DNA from: DASVWZ01 sp963708575
Lineage (GTDB): Bacteria > Acidobacteriota > Terriglobia > Terriglobales > Acidobacteriaceae
Assembly: GCA_963708575.1 (NCBI GenBank)
Contig: CAVPTB010000007.1
Location: 1,178,001 to 1,242,000, forward strand
DNA length: 64,000 nt
Direction: 5' to 3'
In this document: positions 9,259-22,363 of the stretch, piece by piece
Layout of the letters: every line of letters starts with the position of its first letter
Position numbering within the stretch: the stretch's first letter is position 1
The notes under the pieces: generated by a model
Databases searched by the model: none
What the model was told of the DNA's origin: nothing
The model's input: only the letters and a program-made list of their open reading frames with translations
Program-made: the position numbers and the translations under genes

Positions 9259-11888
9259 CGAGTTCACAACGGTGGGAGCAGATCAAGGAGGTCCTCGAGG
9301 CGGCGATTGCGCTGCCCGATGAGCAGCGAACCACTTATCTGGAGGGGAAGTGTGGCTCTGATGTCGATCTCCGCGCGGAGGTCGAATCCCTGATTACGTA
9401 TCACGAAAAGGCGGGGAGCGAGTTCCTGAATGTTGCGGTCCCGCAACTGATGAATTTGAGTCCGCTAGCTATGCTTCCGCCAGTAGGATCGCTGCTGGGG
9501 CCTTACCGAATCATTCGGGAGATAGGCCGCGGCGGGATGGGCGTAGTGGTGATGGCGGAAGACATCCGTTTCAGCCGGAAGGTTGCCATTAAACTCATCA
9601 CGCCTGAACTTTCGCGAAGCGAATACGCGACGGCGCGCTTTCTCCGCGAAGCGAAGTTGGTTGCCAGTCTTGATCACCCTAATATTGCGAGACTGCTCGA
9701 TAGCGGCACGACTCAGGACCAAGCGCCTTATTTTGTAATGGAGTTCGTTGAGGGCCAGCCAATTTGCCAGTATTGCGATCGTCAGAAGCTTTCCATCACG
9801 GAACGGTTAGAACTCTTTTGTAAGGTATGCACGGCGGTGCAATACGCCCATCAGCAACTCATCATTCATCGCGATATCAAGCCTAGCAATGTTCTGGTGA
9901 CATCTGACGGCACGCCGAAACTGCTCGACTTCGGCATTGCAAAAATCCTTAACTTCGATGCTTTGCCTGAGGAGGGAGACGCGACCCTCACGGTCTTTCG
10001 CATCATGACTCCAAGCTATGCCAGCCCGGAGCAAGTCAAGGGTCAGGCCATGACCACCGCGAGCGATGTCTATTCTCTAGGAGTCGTTCTGTACGAGTTG
10101 CTGACCGGGCGTAGCCCTTACCAGAGTGGTTCCAATACGCAAGAGATTGCTCGAGCCGTCTGTGATACTGAGCCACAGAGACCGAGTCTGACAATTCACG
10201 AAACCAAGGCCCCCGGAAATTCAGCGTCGAAGACGGGCAGCATGGGAGTTAGTTCCGATCGGCAGAGTACTCCTGAAAGACATCGCAAACGGTTACGTGG
10301 CGATCTCGACAATATTGTTCTCATGGCGCTGCGGAAGGAACCCTCTCGCCGATATCCATCGGTGGAACAGCTCAGGGAGGACGTCCGCCGGCACCTTGAG
10401 GATTTACCGGTGGTAGCCCGCAAAGACACTTTACATTATCGCACCACGAAATTCGTAAGCCGGCACAAGGCCGGAGTGGTGGCGTCCGTTGTCATGGCCT
10501 CGGCATTATTGGGCGGACTCGCTATTACGATGCACGAAGCTCGCGTTGCGCGCCTGCAACGGGCACGGGCAGAACGACGATTCAACGACGTGCGCAAGCT
10601 GGCAAATTCCCTGATCTTCGAACTGCACGATTCTATTCGCGACCTGCCGGGCACGATGCCTGCCAGGAAACTCCTCGTCAGCCGGGCTTTGGAGTACCTC
10701 GACAGCTTGTCGCAGGAGGCAAGTGGTGATCTTGCGCTGCAGAGAGAATTGGCCTCGGCGTATGACCGATTGGGCGACGTACTAGGATACAGCGGCGCTG
10801 CCAACCTAGGCGATTTCTCCGGAGCGCTCCAGAGCTACAAGAAAGCGATTGCCATCCGCGAGGCATCGGCTGCGGCCAGTCCCAACGACGAACAAATTCT
10901 GGGCGATCTGCTGAGCGACTACTTCCGCGTGAGTTTTGCGCTACAGGATTCGGGAGACTATGCAGGCGCTCTCGACGATTTGCAAAAGGCTTTGCCCTTG
11001 GCGCAGCAGTTCGTGGCAGCGCACAGCGGGACCAAGTATCAGGACTGGCTGGCGGGTTTTTACTGGCAGACAGCCAGCGTTCAAAGGCAAGCGGGCGATT
11101 ACACTCATGCGCTGGAAAACTATCGCCAAGCCGCTTCGATTCGAGAGCGCTTTGCCGCCGATGTCCACGCGACCCCGTTAACCCACTACCATCTGGGAGC
11201 CGACTACATAGGTTTAGGCCTGATGCTCTATCGCACAGGCAATCTTGATCAAGGTCTGCAGACTTTAAGAAACGGTGTACATATCGCGGAGGAGGCATCC
11301 GCAGCTGACCCATCCAATGCAACTTTTCGTGAGTATCTAGGCGAGTCATACAGCCTGCTTGCTCCTGAGCTAGAGAAACATGGAGATCTTGACGAGGCGC
11401 TGGATTACAACCGCAAAGCGGCCCAGATTTTTGATGAGTTGATGACGGCCGATCCGACGAACGCCTTGGCTAAGGACAATTTTGGCTGCGTCGAGGCTGC
11501 GCTTGGCCAGGAGCTTATCCTTGCGGGAAAAATCCAACAAGCGTTGCCACACATAAAGAAAGCCGTGACCGTTTTTGAAGGCGTCGGAGTAAGAAATCGC
11601 TACGCCATCGCAGGCTTGGCGGGATCGTATTCAGTGATGGGAACGGCATACGCTACGCTCAGCGAAAAAGACGCCCGATCAAGCGAGAAAGCCAAACATC
11701 TGCGTGAAGCCGAATCGTGGTACTCGAAGAGCTTGAATGCCTGGCAGCAGGAGCCTGACCATGGTGCGGTCGATCCGCTTGGCGGTGACGAGGCAAGTGC
11801 GCAGGTCGCCCAGAAGCTAGCCAAGTGTCAGGCTGCATTGGCGGAATTGAAATCAGTGACCGCCATGGCCGTCCCAGAACGCCCGTAG
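9255..11888 (+). CDS. Transmembrane Ser/Thr protein kinase with TPR sensor region
   Basis: An 877-residue receptor kinase. The ATG at 9255 is chosen because it overlaps the sigma stop and because homologues start MTxxxRWEQ. Residues 1-75 form a conserved N-terminal helical region; about 82-385 a Hanks-type kinase domain (GRGGMGVVV loop, VAIK lysine about 113, HRDIKPSNVLV, DFGIAKI, SYASPEQVKG); about 410-430 a single membrane helix (AGVVASVVMASALLGGLAI); then about 440 residues of TPR-like helical repeats that include LANSLIFELHDSIRDLPG. All catalytic residues are present. The outside or periplasmic TPR region probably senses or binds partners, and the kinase may activate the coupled sigma factor. 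Intact. Confidence 0.9.
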   Translation: MTSSQRWEQIKEVLEAAIALPDEQRTTYLEGKCGSDVDLRAEVESLITYHEKAGSEFLNVAVPQLMNLSPLAMLPPVGSLLGPYRIIREIGRGGMGVVVMAEDIRFSRKVAIKLITPELSRSEYATARFLREAKLVASLDHPNIARLLDSGTTQDQAPYFVMEFVEGQPICQYCDRQKLSITERLELFCKVCTAVQYAHQQLIIHRDIKPSNVLVTSDGTPKLLDFGIAKILNFDALPEEGDATLTVFRIMTPSYASPEQVKGQAMTTASDVYSLGVVLYELLTGRSPYQSGSNTQEIARAVCDTEPQRPSLTIHETKAPGNSASKTGSMGVSSDRQSTPERHRKRLRGDLDNIVLMALRKEPSRRYPSVEQLREDVRRHLEDLPVVARKDTLHYRTTKFVSRHKAGVVASVVMASALLGGLAITMHEARVARLQRARAERRFNDVRKLANSLIFELHDSIRDLPGTMPARKLLVSRALEYLDSLSQEASGDLALQRELASAYDRLGDVLGYSGAANLGDFSGALQSYKKAIAIREASAAASPNDEQILGDLLSDYFRVSFALQDSGDYAGALDDLQKALPLAQQFVAAHSGTKYQDWLAGFYWQTASVQRQAGDYTHALENYRQAASIRERFAADVHATPLTHYHLGADYIGLGLMLYRTGNLDQGLQTLRNGVHIAEEASAADPSNATFREYLGESYSLLAPELEKHGDLDEALDYNRKAAQIFDELMTADPTNALAKDNFGCVEAALGQELILAGKIQQALPHIKKAVTVFEGVGVRNRYAIAGLAGSYSVMGTAYATLSEKDARSSEKAKHLREAESWYSKSLNAWQQEPDHGAVDPLGGDEASAQVAQKLAKCQAALAELKSVTAMAVPERP

Positions 11889-12042
11889 AGGAACTTCATC
11901 CCAGGGCATGGTTCGAACGATTGTTACGGTCGGTTCACTATGTCTTGGTGGCGACTCCGAGAGCGGTCCGCAACTCCGCCTCCGGACGCCGAACCGCGAT
12001 TTTGACTCACGTCGTTTTCTCCGGTAGCCTGTTTTTCCTGCA

Positions 12043-12972
12043 ATGAACTCCAATTCGCCAGCGATCTCGGTCCATGGTCTGAAGAAGTCATACGGCGACG
12101 TTCAAGCCGTCAAAGGCATCGACTTTGAGATCCAACCGGGGGAAGTGTTCGGTTTGCTCGGACCAAACGGCGCCGGCAAAACCACTACGGTTGAGATTCT
12201 GGAAGGCTTGCGGGCTCGCAGCGGAGGACAGGTCATGGTGCTTGGTTTCGATCCAGACCGACAGCGTCAGCAGTTCAAGGATCGCATCGGCGTTTGCCTG
12301 CAGGCCACGAATCTACCAGAAAAGATCCGCGTCCATGAGGCGATGCAGGTGTTCGCCGCTTTTTACACCCGAAATGTCGATCTGGATAAGCTGCTGAAGC
12401 GGCTTCAATTGGAAGAGAAGCGGGATGCTTTCTACAGCACTCTTTCGGGTGGCCAGAAACAGCGACTCGCCCTTGCTCTTGCGCTGGTGAACGATCCGCA
12501 ATTGGTTTTTCTCGATGAACCCACGACCGGGCTCGATCCCCAAGTCCGGGCCGAAATCCACAACCTGCTGGAAGAGCTGAAGGGGGAGCATCGCACCATC
12601 CTGATGACCACCCACTATATCGAGGAGGCGGAGCGCCTCTGCGATCGGGTCGCGATCGTGGACGAAGGCCGCATCATCGCGCTCGACACTCCGGCCAAGT
12701 TGCAGCAGCAGAGTCGTAACGCGTCGAGCATAGTGGTGACCTGCGCGACGGCCCTTCCCGCGGAGCGTCCGGCGTGGGCGGAGGCGATACAAAGTACGTT
12801 GGATAGCAACGGCCGCACATTGACGGTGAATTCACGCCGTCCCGCGGCGACACTGGTCGATCTGGTGAAGTGGATCGATCAGCAAGGGCTCGAACTCACC
12901 GACGTCAGCCTGAAGCAGCCGAGCCTGGAAGATGTATTTATCGAACTTACCGGGAAGAGCCTGCGCGAAAAA
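12043..12972 (+). CDS. ABC transporter ATPase, reads in frame into a permease
   Basis: Powers an ABC-2-type exporter by hydrolysing ATP. About 310 residues: Walker A GLLGPNGAGKTTT (about 36-48), Q-loop LQATNLP, signature STLSGGQKQRLALALAL, Walker B LVFLDEPTTGLDPQ, H-loop MTTHYIEEAERL, and the C-terminal DrrA-like tail ELTDVSLKQPSLEDVFIELTG. Start ATG at 12043. There is no stop codon before the permease: SLREK runs into MKAYKAL through a six-A run at 12968-12973. With five As the frame would reach a TGA overlapping the ATG, so either this is a true fusion or one A is an error. Confidence 0.88.
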
Positions 12973-15175
12973 ATGAAAGCTTACAAAGCACTCATCGCGC
13001 TTGACCTGAAGCTGGCCCTGCGGAACCGGTCCGTCATATTTTTCAACTATCTTTTTCCGCTGACGTCTTTTTCTTCATATTCGGCCAAGCCATGCACGCC
13101 GAGCGTGGCGCGGCCATGACCATGGTGATTTCCATGGTGCTGATCATCGGCATCCTGGGCAATGGCCTTTTCGGAGCCGGTATTCGTGCCGTGCAGGAGC
13201 GCGAAGCGAATATTCTGCGGCGGTATAAAGTCACTCCGATCACGCCAGCGCCTTTGCTCATAGCGTCGGTTGTAACTGGTTGGATTCTTTACATGCCCAA
13301 CGTGCTGCTGATCCTGACCTTGGCGCACTATTTATACGGCATGCCGTGGCCGCACTCGTTGTTTTCGATTCTCATCTTCGCCACCTTGGCCGTGGCGGCG
13401 TTTCGTTCCATCGGACTGATTCTCGCGTCGGTGGTGAACTCCATGCAGGAGAGCCAACTGATTATCCAGTTGATCTATCTCCCCATGCTGTTCCTAAGCG
13501 GCGCAACTTTTCCCCTGACCATGTTTCCGCACTGGCTGCTGGTCATCACCCAGTTCGTGCCCGCGAAGTACATGGTCACCGGGATTCAGGCCATGCTGTT
13601 CCAGGACCAGGGACTGGCGGAGAACATCCAGCCTGCGTTGGCGTTGCTGCTGACTGCATTCGTGGGGCTGTTTATCTCCTACAAATTGTTTCGCTGGGAA
13701 AAAGAGGAGAAGATTCGTCCCGCTGCGAAGCTGTGGCTCGCCGCGGTATTGATGCCGTTCCTGTTGCTGGGCTTTTGGCAGATGCACGCCGGGACCGGCA
13801 TCGCACAAACGAAAATCCTCAATCGCCAACTGGCTCGCGGCGATACGTTTCTGATCCGGGGCGCGCGCATTTTTATCGGCGACGGGAAAGTCATCGAGAC
13901 TGGTGCGGTTCTGGTTCGCGGCGGAAAGATTGCCGAAATCTATGACGGCGCTGGTCCCGACCCGAAAACGTTGAAGGCGGAAACCGTTGAGGCCGCCGGC
14001 AAAACCATTCTGCCCGGCTTGATCGACGTGCATGTTCATCTCGGTGGACCGGGCGGCGTCTATGCCGACATGAGCAAATATGATGGCGAGAAAGCCATGC
14101 GGCGCAATCTGGCGGCGTATTTGTACAGCGGGGTGACTACCGTCCGAAGTGTCGGCGACTCGTTGGACGCGGCGCTGAAGGTTCGTTCGTTAGTGGCCAG
14201 CGGCGAGATCCTCGGCTCCGACTTCGAAACCTGTGGTCCCCTCTTTACCGCGGCCGGAGGCCACGGCACGGAATATTTCAAGGATGTGCCGCAGAACATG
14301 CGCGCGAATCTGGAAGCGCAATTCACTCGCATCCCAACTTCCGCGGATGAGGCCAGGCAGCAGGTAAATGATTTAAAGAAACAAGGAGTGGATTGCATTA
14401 AAGCGATCCTGGAATCTGGCGCGGGCGGGCATGTTTTTAACCGGCTGGATAGCGCTTTATTTACCGCCGTCGCGCAACAGACGCTGGCGGATTCGCTTCC
14501 GCTGGCGGTTCACACCGGAGACGACCGCGACGTGGCCGATGCTGTGCAGGCGCAGGCAAAGTCGATCGAGCACGGGTCTTTCCGCGAGAAGATCCCCGAC
14601 TCTCTCTTCGAACAGATGGCACGGCAGGGAACCTTCTACGACCCAACGCTGAGCGTGGGCGAGGCCTTCAAAGAGTTTGGCGAAGGAAAAACGGATTTGT
14701 TAAAGCGCTCCCTGGTCCAGCAAGTGATTGAAGGCCGGAACTCTTGCAGGGAACGGAAGAAGCACTGACCTCAGCTGAAGGCGAAAAGATGCGCAAAGGT
14801 TTCGCCCTATATCCCATGGACATGGCAGTCGCTATCGATAACCTGAAGCGCGCCCAGGCTCACGGAGTTCAACTCGTCACCGGCAGCGACGCCGGCAACG
14901 TTCTCGTGATTCATGGGCCAACGGTGCAGCACGAATTGGAACTCTGGGTGAAGGCAGGCATCCCCGCAACCGTCGCTTTACAAGCGGCGACCTCGAACGC
15001 GGCGCGGCTGCTGCGCTCAAAAAATCGTATCGGCCTCATCAAACCCGGCGCCGACGCAGATCTTCTGTTGGTGGATGGTAATCCGCTCGACGACATCACG
15101 GCCACAGAAAGAATTTCGATGGTCGTGTTCAAGGGCGAGCGGGTTGAGCGAACTGAGCTATTCGAGCAGCACTGA
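12973..15175 (+). CDS. ABC-2 permease fused to a metal-dependent amidohydrolase, two frameshifts
   Basis: First about 270 residues: an ABC-2-type permease with about six membrane helices (for example MVISMVLIIGILGNGLFGAG, LIYLPMLFLSGATFPLTMF). One missing T near 13070 is needed to read FFIFGQAMHA. With no stop between them the chain continues through KLWLAAVLMPFLLLGFW into an amidohydrolase of about 430 residues: LIRGARIFIGDGKV, metal site DVHVHLGG, CIKAILESG, LAVHTGDDRD, SIEHGSF and SDAGN, all canonical ligands for an imidazolonepropionase/prolidase-like TIM barrel. A second missing base near 14740 is repaired to reach PELLQGTEEAL. The amidohydrolase probably faces one side of the membrane and could act on the exported compound; substrate unknown. 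Confidence 0.8.
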
Positions 15176-15205
15176 GCCCCGACCCGCGGAAAGAGATAGA
15201 GTACA

Positions 15206-16094
15206 TCAGCTCAACGGGGGAACTGCCACGCCCATTCCCGCAAGCACGCCCCGCATGTACGCAAAGCTGCTGATCACTCCCGGCATCGGATCGTCCGCAT
15301 GAATCTCGTACTCGAGATCCACGAAGCCTTCGTACTTGGTTGCGATCAGAGCCTCGAACATCCCGCGTACCGGTAACGTGCCTTCTCCCACCGCGACCTG
15401 GCTCTCTTTGCTCGTCAAGTCCGTGAGGTCCTTCATGTGTACATTGAACAGTCGCGGACCGATCTCGTGGATCGCCTGCACGACATCAGTTCCAGCCCGC
15501 GCGGCATGACCCACGTCGATGCAGCAGCCAATCCGCGGATCCATGCTCTTCACCGCCTTCAACACGTCGAGCGGCGAATGCCAGATCTTGTCTTCGGGCC
15601 CGTGATTGTGGATTGCCAAGCGGATATCGTATTCCTTCACGAACTTCTCAATGCGCGGAAGAGTTTCAGGCGTGGATCGCCGGCAACGATGACCTTGATG
15701 CCGGCCCGCTTGCAATATTCGAACTTGCTGCGGATATCGTCGTCTTCGTCTTTGGGAAAGTAGATGGCGCCCGCGGCATGCAACTTGATCCCGGCCGCGG
15801 CATAATCGGCAAGTGCAGCCGGCTCTTCCTTCGGATCCATCGGGAGATGATCTTTCACATCCTTCGCATTCAGGTCTGACACATTGAGCTGCTTCATGAA
15901 GCCGATCATCTGCGCACGCGTGAAATTCCTGAAGGTGTAGCTTGCGAGCCCCAAGCGGATCGGAAATTCATCCAAAGCCGACGTAGTCTGAGCCGATGCC
16001 GGTAGCCGCGCCAGGAACAGCCAGCGCAGCTGCTCCCAATGCGCCGTTGCGAACGAAATCCACGGCGACGACGGATACATTCGGCTTTAGACAT
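15206..16094 (-). CDS. Tat-exported sugar phosphate isomerase/epimerase-like protein, frameshifted
   Basis: A xylose-isomerase-like TIM barrel of about 295 residues. The N-terminus reads MSKAECIRRRR then (other frame) DFVRNGALGAAALAVPGAAT, a twin-arginine signal, followed by ASAQTTSALDEFP. The barrel part is split between two frames near 15670: GLASYTFRNFTRAQMI, LNAKDVKDHLPMD and KRAGIKVIVAGD, then LAIHNHGPEDKIWHSPLDV, GCCIDVGHAARAG, RLFNVHMKDLTD and FVDLEYEIH, which carry the metal-binding H, E and D residues. Its start overlaps the end of the upstream oxidoreductase by 8 bases, so it is the last gene of a tight operon. The likely role is isomerising or epimerising a keto-sugar in the periplasm. 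Confidence 0.75.
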
Positions 16095-17409
16095 GCGGCG
16101 CCCAGCCATTTTCGTATTCGCGCGCCCACATCTTCATCGCTTCCGCATCGTTCTGAATTTTCCGTCCTTCGTGTCGAGATGCAGTTCGCGTTTTACCTCC
16201 CACGCAATGTTCGAAAGCTGGAGCATGGTCACCGCGACATTGCCGACCGCGATACGGAGCGTTCAGCTTCTCGCCTTTCTGAATTGCCGCGATGAAGTTC
16301 GCAAAATGCGCATCTGTCATGGAATCGCGGCCGACCAGATCAGCTGATCGAAGTCTTCGCTGCCGGCTCTTGAACTCGCTGGTCTTTTTCCCTTGCAGGT
16401 CGTAGATCTCATACCCGTCGCGATCGACGAGCACCGTGCCAGTTCGTCCCCATGATCGTCGAACCGCGATCGCGGCCGTAGTACTTCATTCCCTGGCAGC
16501 TCTTGCCTTCCCACGAAATCATCTTGTCGTCGTATCGAAGCTGGTCACCAGCGTGTCGTAGAACTGCCAGTCGTCTTTGAACTGATAGCGCCCGCCCGAC
16601 GCCGTCACGCGCTTGGGATAATCGACGCCCAGCGCCCACCGGCAGACATCGACCTCATGCGTGCCGTTGTTGAGCGTTTCGCCGGTGCCCCAGATCCTGA
16701 ACCAGTGCCAGTTGTATGGATGGACATTGTCCTTATAAGGCCTGCCGCGGCGCCGGACCCTGCCACAGATCCCAATCCAGTTGCGCCGGCACCGGGACTT
16801 CCTTGCCGATGCCAATCGACTTGCGCGTGTTGACGTACCAGGCTTTCGCGAAATAGGCCCGCCCGATCAGCCGTCGTGGATCTTCTCGACGATCTCGATC
16901 GTGTGCGGCGAGGAGCGTTGCTGCGTGCCCATCTGCACCAGCTTGCCGTACTTTTTCTGCGCCTCGACGAGCAGCGCGCCTTCGGCTGGATTGTGGCTGC
17001 ACGGCTTCTCCACATACACATGCTTGCCCGCCTGCAGCCCGGCGATGGCCATCGGCGTGTGCCAGTGGTCGGGAGTCGCAATCGTGATTGCGTCGACATC
17101 TTTCAGCTCGAGAATCTTGCGAAAGTCTTTTTCAGTCGCCGGAGCCTCGCCCATTTCCTGCTGCGTGTGTCGCCGCAAACTTTCGAGAATGTTGCTGTCC
17201 ACATCGCAGACATGGGAGATGCGCGCGGCGTTCTTGTTCGCCTTCAGCGAGGAGAGATGCGCATAGCCGCGGCTGTTCAGGCCGATCACCGCAAAGTTCA
17301 GGCGATCATTCGAGCCGAGAATCTGAGCATAGCTCTTCGCCGTCGTTGCCACGGCCAGCCCCGCCGCGCCGACTGCCAGCGCATCGAGAAATTCACGTCG
17401 AGTAACCAT
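16087..17409 (-). CDS. Tat-exported Gfo/Idh/MocA family oxidoreductase, heavily frameshifted
   Basis: An NAD(P)-dependent sugar/polyol dehydrogenase. It starts MVTRREFLDALAVGAAGLAV, a twin-arginine signal, after an AAGGAGG ribosome-binding site. The Rossmann domain follows (RLNFAVIGLNSRGYAHL, VDAITIATPDHWHTPMA, GKHVYVEKPCSHNPAEG, where EKP is the family signature). The C-terminal domain is spread over at least four further frames: AYFAKAWYVNTRKSIGIG, DLWQGPAP, NWHWFRIWGTGETLNNGTHE, VDVCRWALGVDYPKRV, GRDRGSTIMGTNW, DAHFANFIAAIQKGEKLNAP. The conserved WHW...GTGE..NNGTHE..D block belongs to the secreted subgroup of Acidobacteria and Planctomycetes. At least six indels in 1.3 kb point to poor local sequence. 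Confidence 0.8.
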
Positions 17410-17466
17410 CATTCCTCCTTCAATTGACAATCGTTCTGCGCAATAGCTTGCTGACACAATACTTGA

Positions 17467-18466
17467 TCAGCAGGAGATCCCAGCCTTCGTCAGCGTCTTC
17501 TTCAACCCGTCCATGCTGATGCGCGTGGAAGCTTCAGGCGTTCCCGCGCCGCGCCAGTGAGTCTCCAGGCTCAGCCCGTAGTGGAAACCATCGCGCTGCA
17601 ACGCCTCAGTTGCCCGACCCAGTCCACAACGCCGCCGCCCACCGGCGCCCAATCGTACTTGTGATCCGGCTTGCGCACCACGTCCTTGCAGTGGCAGTGC
17701 CCGATGCGTTCTTTCGGCAAAGATCGTAGCCATCGGATAAGGCGTGCTGCCCAGAGCGGCCGCATTTCCCGGATCCCAGTTCAGCATGAAGTTCTTGTTC
17801 GGGATCGCCTTCAGCACGGCAGCGGCCTCCTCGCCCGTCGCCGTGTTGCAGGACATTTCATTCTCGAGCAGCAGAATCACATTATCTTTGGCGCAGCGTT
17901 CCGCAGCCTGCTGCAGTTTGGCGTTGATCGCCGCGCGGTACGGCTTCTGATCATCCAGCCGCCAGTAATCGAAGCAGCGAATGCGGTCGGTGTTGAAAGC
18001 CTTGCAAGCGACGATGCAGTCGCTCCAGCAGCTTGTCCTGCGCGTTGGCGTCGAAGTCCGCATGAAACTGGTCGCGCGTTTCGCTCTGCGACGATCGCGG
18101 AGCGCCCGGCCAGTCGGTCTTGAAAAGCGGGCTCGCGATATCGGTCACGCGCAGTTTGTGTTCGTCGAGAATCTTCCTGCGCGTCCTCGACTTCTTTGGC
18201 GTTGAGTTCGGTCACGTTCTTGTTCCACATCGAGCGCAGCTCGATCCAGTGCAGCCCAAAGTCGCCCGCGACAATCTGGCAGGCCTTTTCGAAGTCCTGC
18301 GTGATCTCATCATTGATCACCGCCAGCCGGAACGGGCACTTGCCGTTACCTTTTACGGCTTTTCCATAAGGCGGTGCCGCTGCTGCCTTCTTCACATCGG
18401 TGGCATCATCGCACCAAGTCCCGCCAGACCCAGACCCGCCAGCACTCTGCGCCGCGTATACTCCAT
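17467..18466 (-). CDS. Second Tat-exported sugar isomerase/epimerase-like protein, frameshifted
   Basis: Another xylose-isomerase-like TIM barrel. The start at 18466 gives MEYTRRRVLAGLGLAGLGAM, a twin-arginine signal, after CTGGAGGAAAGTG. Recognisable pieces in several frames: CPFRLAVINDEITQDFEKAC, GLHWIELRSMWNKNVTELN, VTDIASPLFKTDWPG, IRCFDYWRLDDQKPY, NVILLLENEMSCNTATG, FMLNWDPGNAAALGSTPYP, then a catalytic H/K/D region around 17690 (ERIGHCHCKDV) and HYGLSLETHWRG, ending TLTKAGISC. At least five frame changes. It lies upstream of the oxidoreductase with 57 bases between, in the same probable operon. Confidence 0.75.
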
Positions 18467-18545
18467 GCACTTTCCTCCAGCTATCGAATATTAGAACTCA
18501 GTTGCGGTCCACGCATTTGATTTGCATTTGCGTTGTCACTCTGAA

Positions 18546-18593
18546 ACGCTACGTTACATATATATTAATTTATTATTTTTTTTTTTAATTTAT
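18546..18593. repeat. AT-rich low-complexity tract with an 11-T run
   Basis: The tract TATATATTAATTTATTA followed by 11 Ts (18576-18586) and AATTTATT is far more AT-rich than its GC-rich surroundings. It abuts the SDR stop codon. On the minus strand it could be read as a weak A-rich spacer, not a terminator (no GC stem). Because a 57-base poly-A lies at the other end of the same gene, it may be another low-quality patch. Confidence 0.6.
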
Positions 18594-20751
<2,158 letters not shown>

Positions 20752-20758
20752 GCGGCTC

Positions 20759-22155
20759 CTACAAACGATAAGCCTTTTTCACTAACCGGTAAGCGAGATC
20801 CTGCGCCACTTCGACAGCTTCATCTTCTTCCAGTCGATGATCGGCGACCAGTTTCGCCAGGAACGCGCAGTCTATTCTCCGCGCCATATCGTGTCGCGCC
20901 GGGAATGGAGAGAAACGCCCGCGTATCATCGTTAAAACCTACGGTGTTGTAAAACCCCGCCGTCTCTGTAACGTGCTCGCGAAAGCGCATCATTCCCTCG
21001 GGACTATCATGAAACCACCACGGTGGCCCCAGCCTTAAACACGGATAGTGTCCCGCCAGAGGCGCAAGTTCCCGGCTGTAGGTAGATTCGTCCAGGGTAA
21101 AAAGAATAATCGTCAGATCGGGCTCATTGCCAAACTGATCGAGCAGAGGGCGCAGCGCATCCACATAATTTGTCGGCAGTTGGAATGTCTGCACCCACAT
21201 CGCGGCCATATCGCTCATAGAGTTTGCGATTGTGGTTGCGCGCGCTGCCGGGATGAATCTGCATCACCAGCCCGTCTTCCAGGCTCATCCGTGCCATTTC
21301 TGTTAGCATCTGCGCGACGGAAGAGTTCCTGTTGCTGGCGCCGTCTTACCGGCAATGACTCGGCGGTAAAAGTTCCGCCGCGTCTGCTTTAGGAAAGATT
21401 CGCGGTTCTCGCTGTGGGATGTCCATGATCGGTCGCCGTGCACCCGAGTTCGCGGAACCGTAATCGCGTCTAGCTCGGAGCGCTTTCAAGTAGCCAGTCC
21501 AAGTCGATGTGTCTTCCCCGGTCTTCTCGCCGAGTTTCGCAATATTTCGGCAAAGCCCGCAAAATCAGGATCGACAACCGGGTCGGGGCGGAAGGTTGGC
21601 AGAATCCTCGCCTTCCAGCTCGATTCGCGAATGGCCTTGTGCTCGGCTAGAGAATCGAGCGGAGAATCAGTGGTCGCCAACACCTCCAAATTGAAACGTT
21701 CATACAGCGCGCGCGGCAGGAACTCCGGAGTTCGTAGCTTTTCGGAAATCGTATCGAAGTAAAGATCGGCGGTTTCTTCCGATAGCCGCTGCTTCAGTCC
21801 GAAGAGTTCCTGGAAAGCAAAATCCAGCCACAGGCGCGTCGGCGTTCCGCGGAAAAGATAATAATGTGCTGGCGAAGATGCGCCAGACGTTCCTGGGATC
21901 TTTCAATTCCGTGTGTCCGATCTCAAGATCCTCCAGCGAAACTCCCTGGCTGTAAAGCATTCGAAAAACGTAGTGGTCGGGTTGGATAAAAAGCTGTGCT
22001 GGATCGGAAAACGGCTCGTTGCTAGCAAACCACGCTGCCTGCGTATGCCCATGTGGGCTAACGATCGGTAGGGTCTGCACCTGCTCGAACAACCTTCTGG
22101 CTATCCCTCTGACATCTGAATCAGGCGGAAAGAGACGGTATGGATGGACCAGCAT
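20759..22155 (-). CDS. uxaC: Glucuronate isomerase (UxaC), frameshifted
   Basis: Converts D-glucuronate to D-fructuronate (and galacturonate to tagaturonate), the first step of uronate breakdown, in the cytosol. Start ATG at 22155 (MLVHPYRLFPPDSDVRGIA). Diagnostic pieces in successive frames: LPIVSPHGHTQAAWF (metal-binding HxH), DHYVFRMLYSQGVSLEDL, ESSWKARILPTFRPDPVVD, MARMSLEDGLVMQIHPGSARNH, YGRDVGADIPT, MWVQTFQLPTNYVDALRPLL, TIILFTLDESTYSRELAPLAG, GPPWWFHDSPEGMMRFRE, ending LAYRLVKKAYRL. The length of about 465 residues is normal. At least six indels. First gene of the island's minus-strand operon, just upstream of the transporter. Confidence 0.88.
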
Positions 22156-22363
22156 GAAATGAGTTTAGCTTTTTTGCTTCTCATCAGGGAACGGAGAACC
22201 GAGAGGCGGATTGTGGCGTGCCATGTTCGTCAGCGTGCTCCATGATTGATGGAGAGTTCAGAGACTCTCATGCCCGCTAAAACGACGTGCAGGGAAAGAC
22301 GGTTTCGGTTAGAATCCACCGCATCCGAACAGTTCGAGGCGAATTCCGCGGAGGAGAGAAGAC
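22156..22363. promoter_or_regulatory. Divergent promoter region between uxaC and the molybdoenzyme operon
   Basis: No coding signal in about 208 bases between divergent starts. The right end carries GGAGGAGAGAAGAC, a strong ribosome-binding site for the next gene. No clear operator was recognised. Confidence 0.4.

Noticed and set aside
10678..11349. 223-codon minus-strand frame within the first kinase gene
   Set aside because: Antisense of an intact TPR-encoding region; composition rich in R, P and S.
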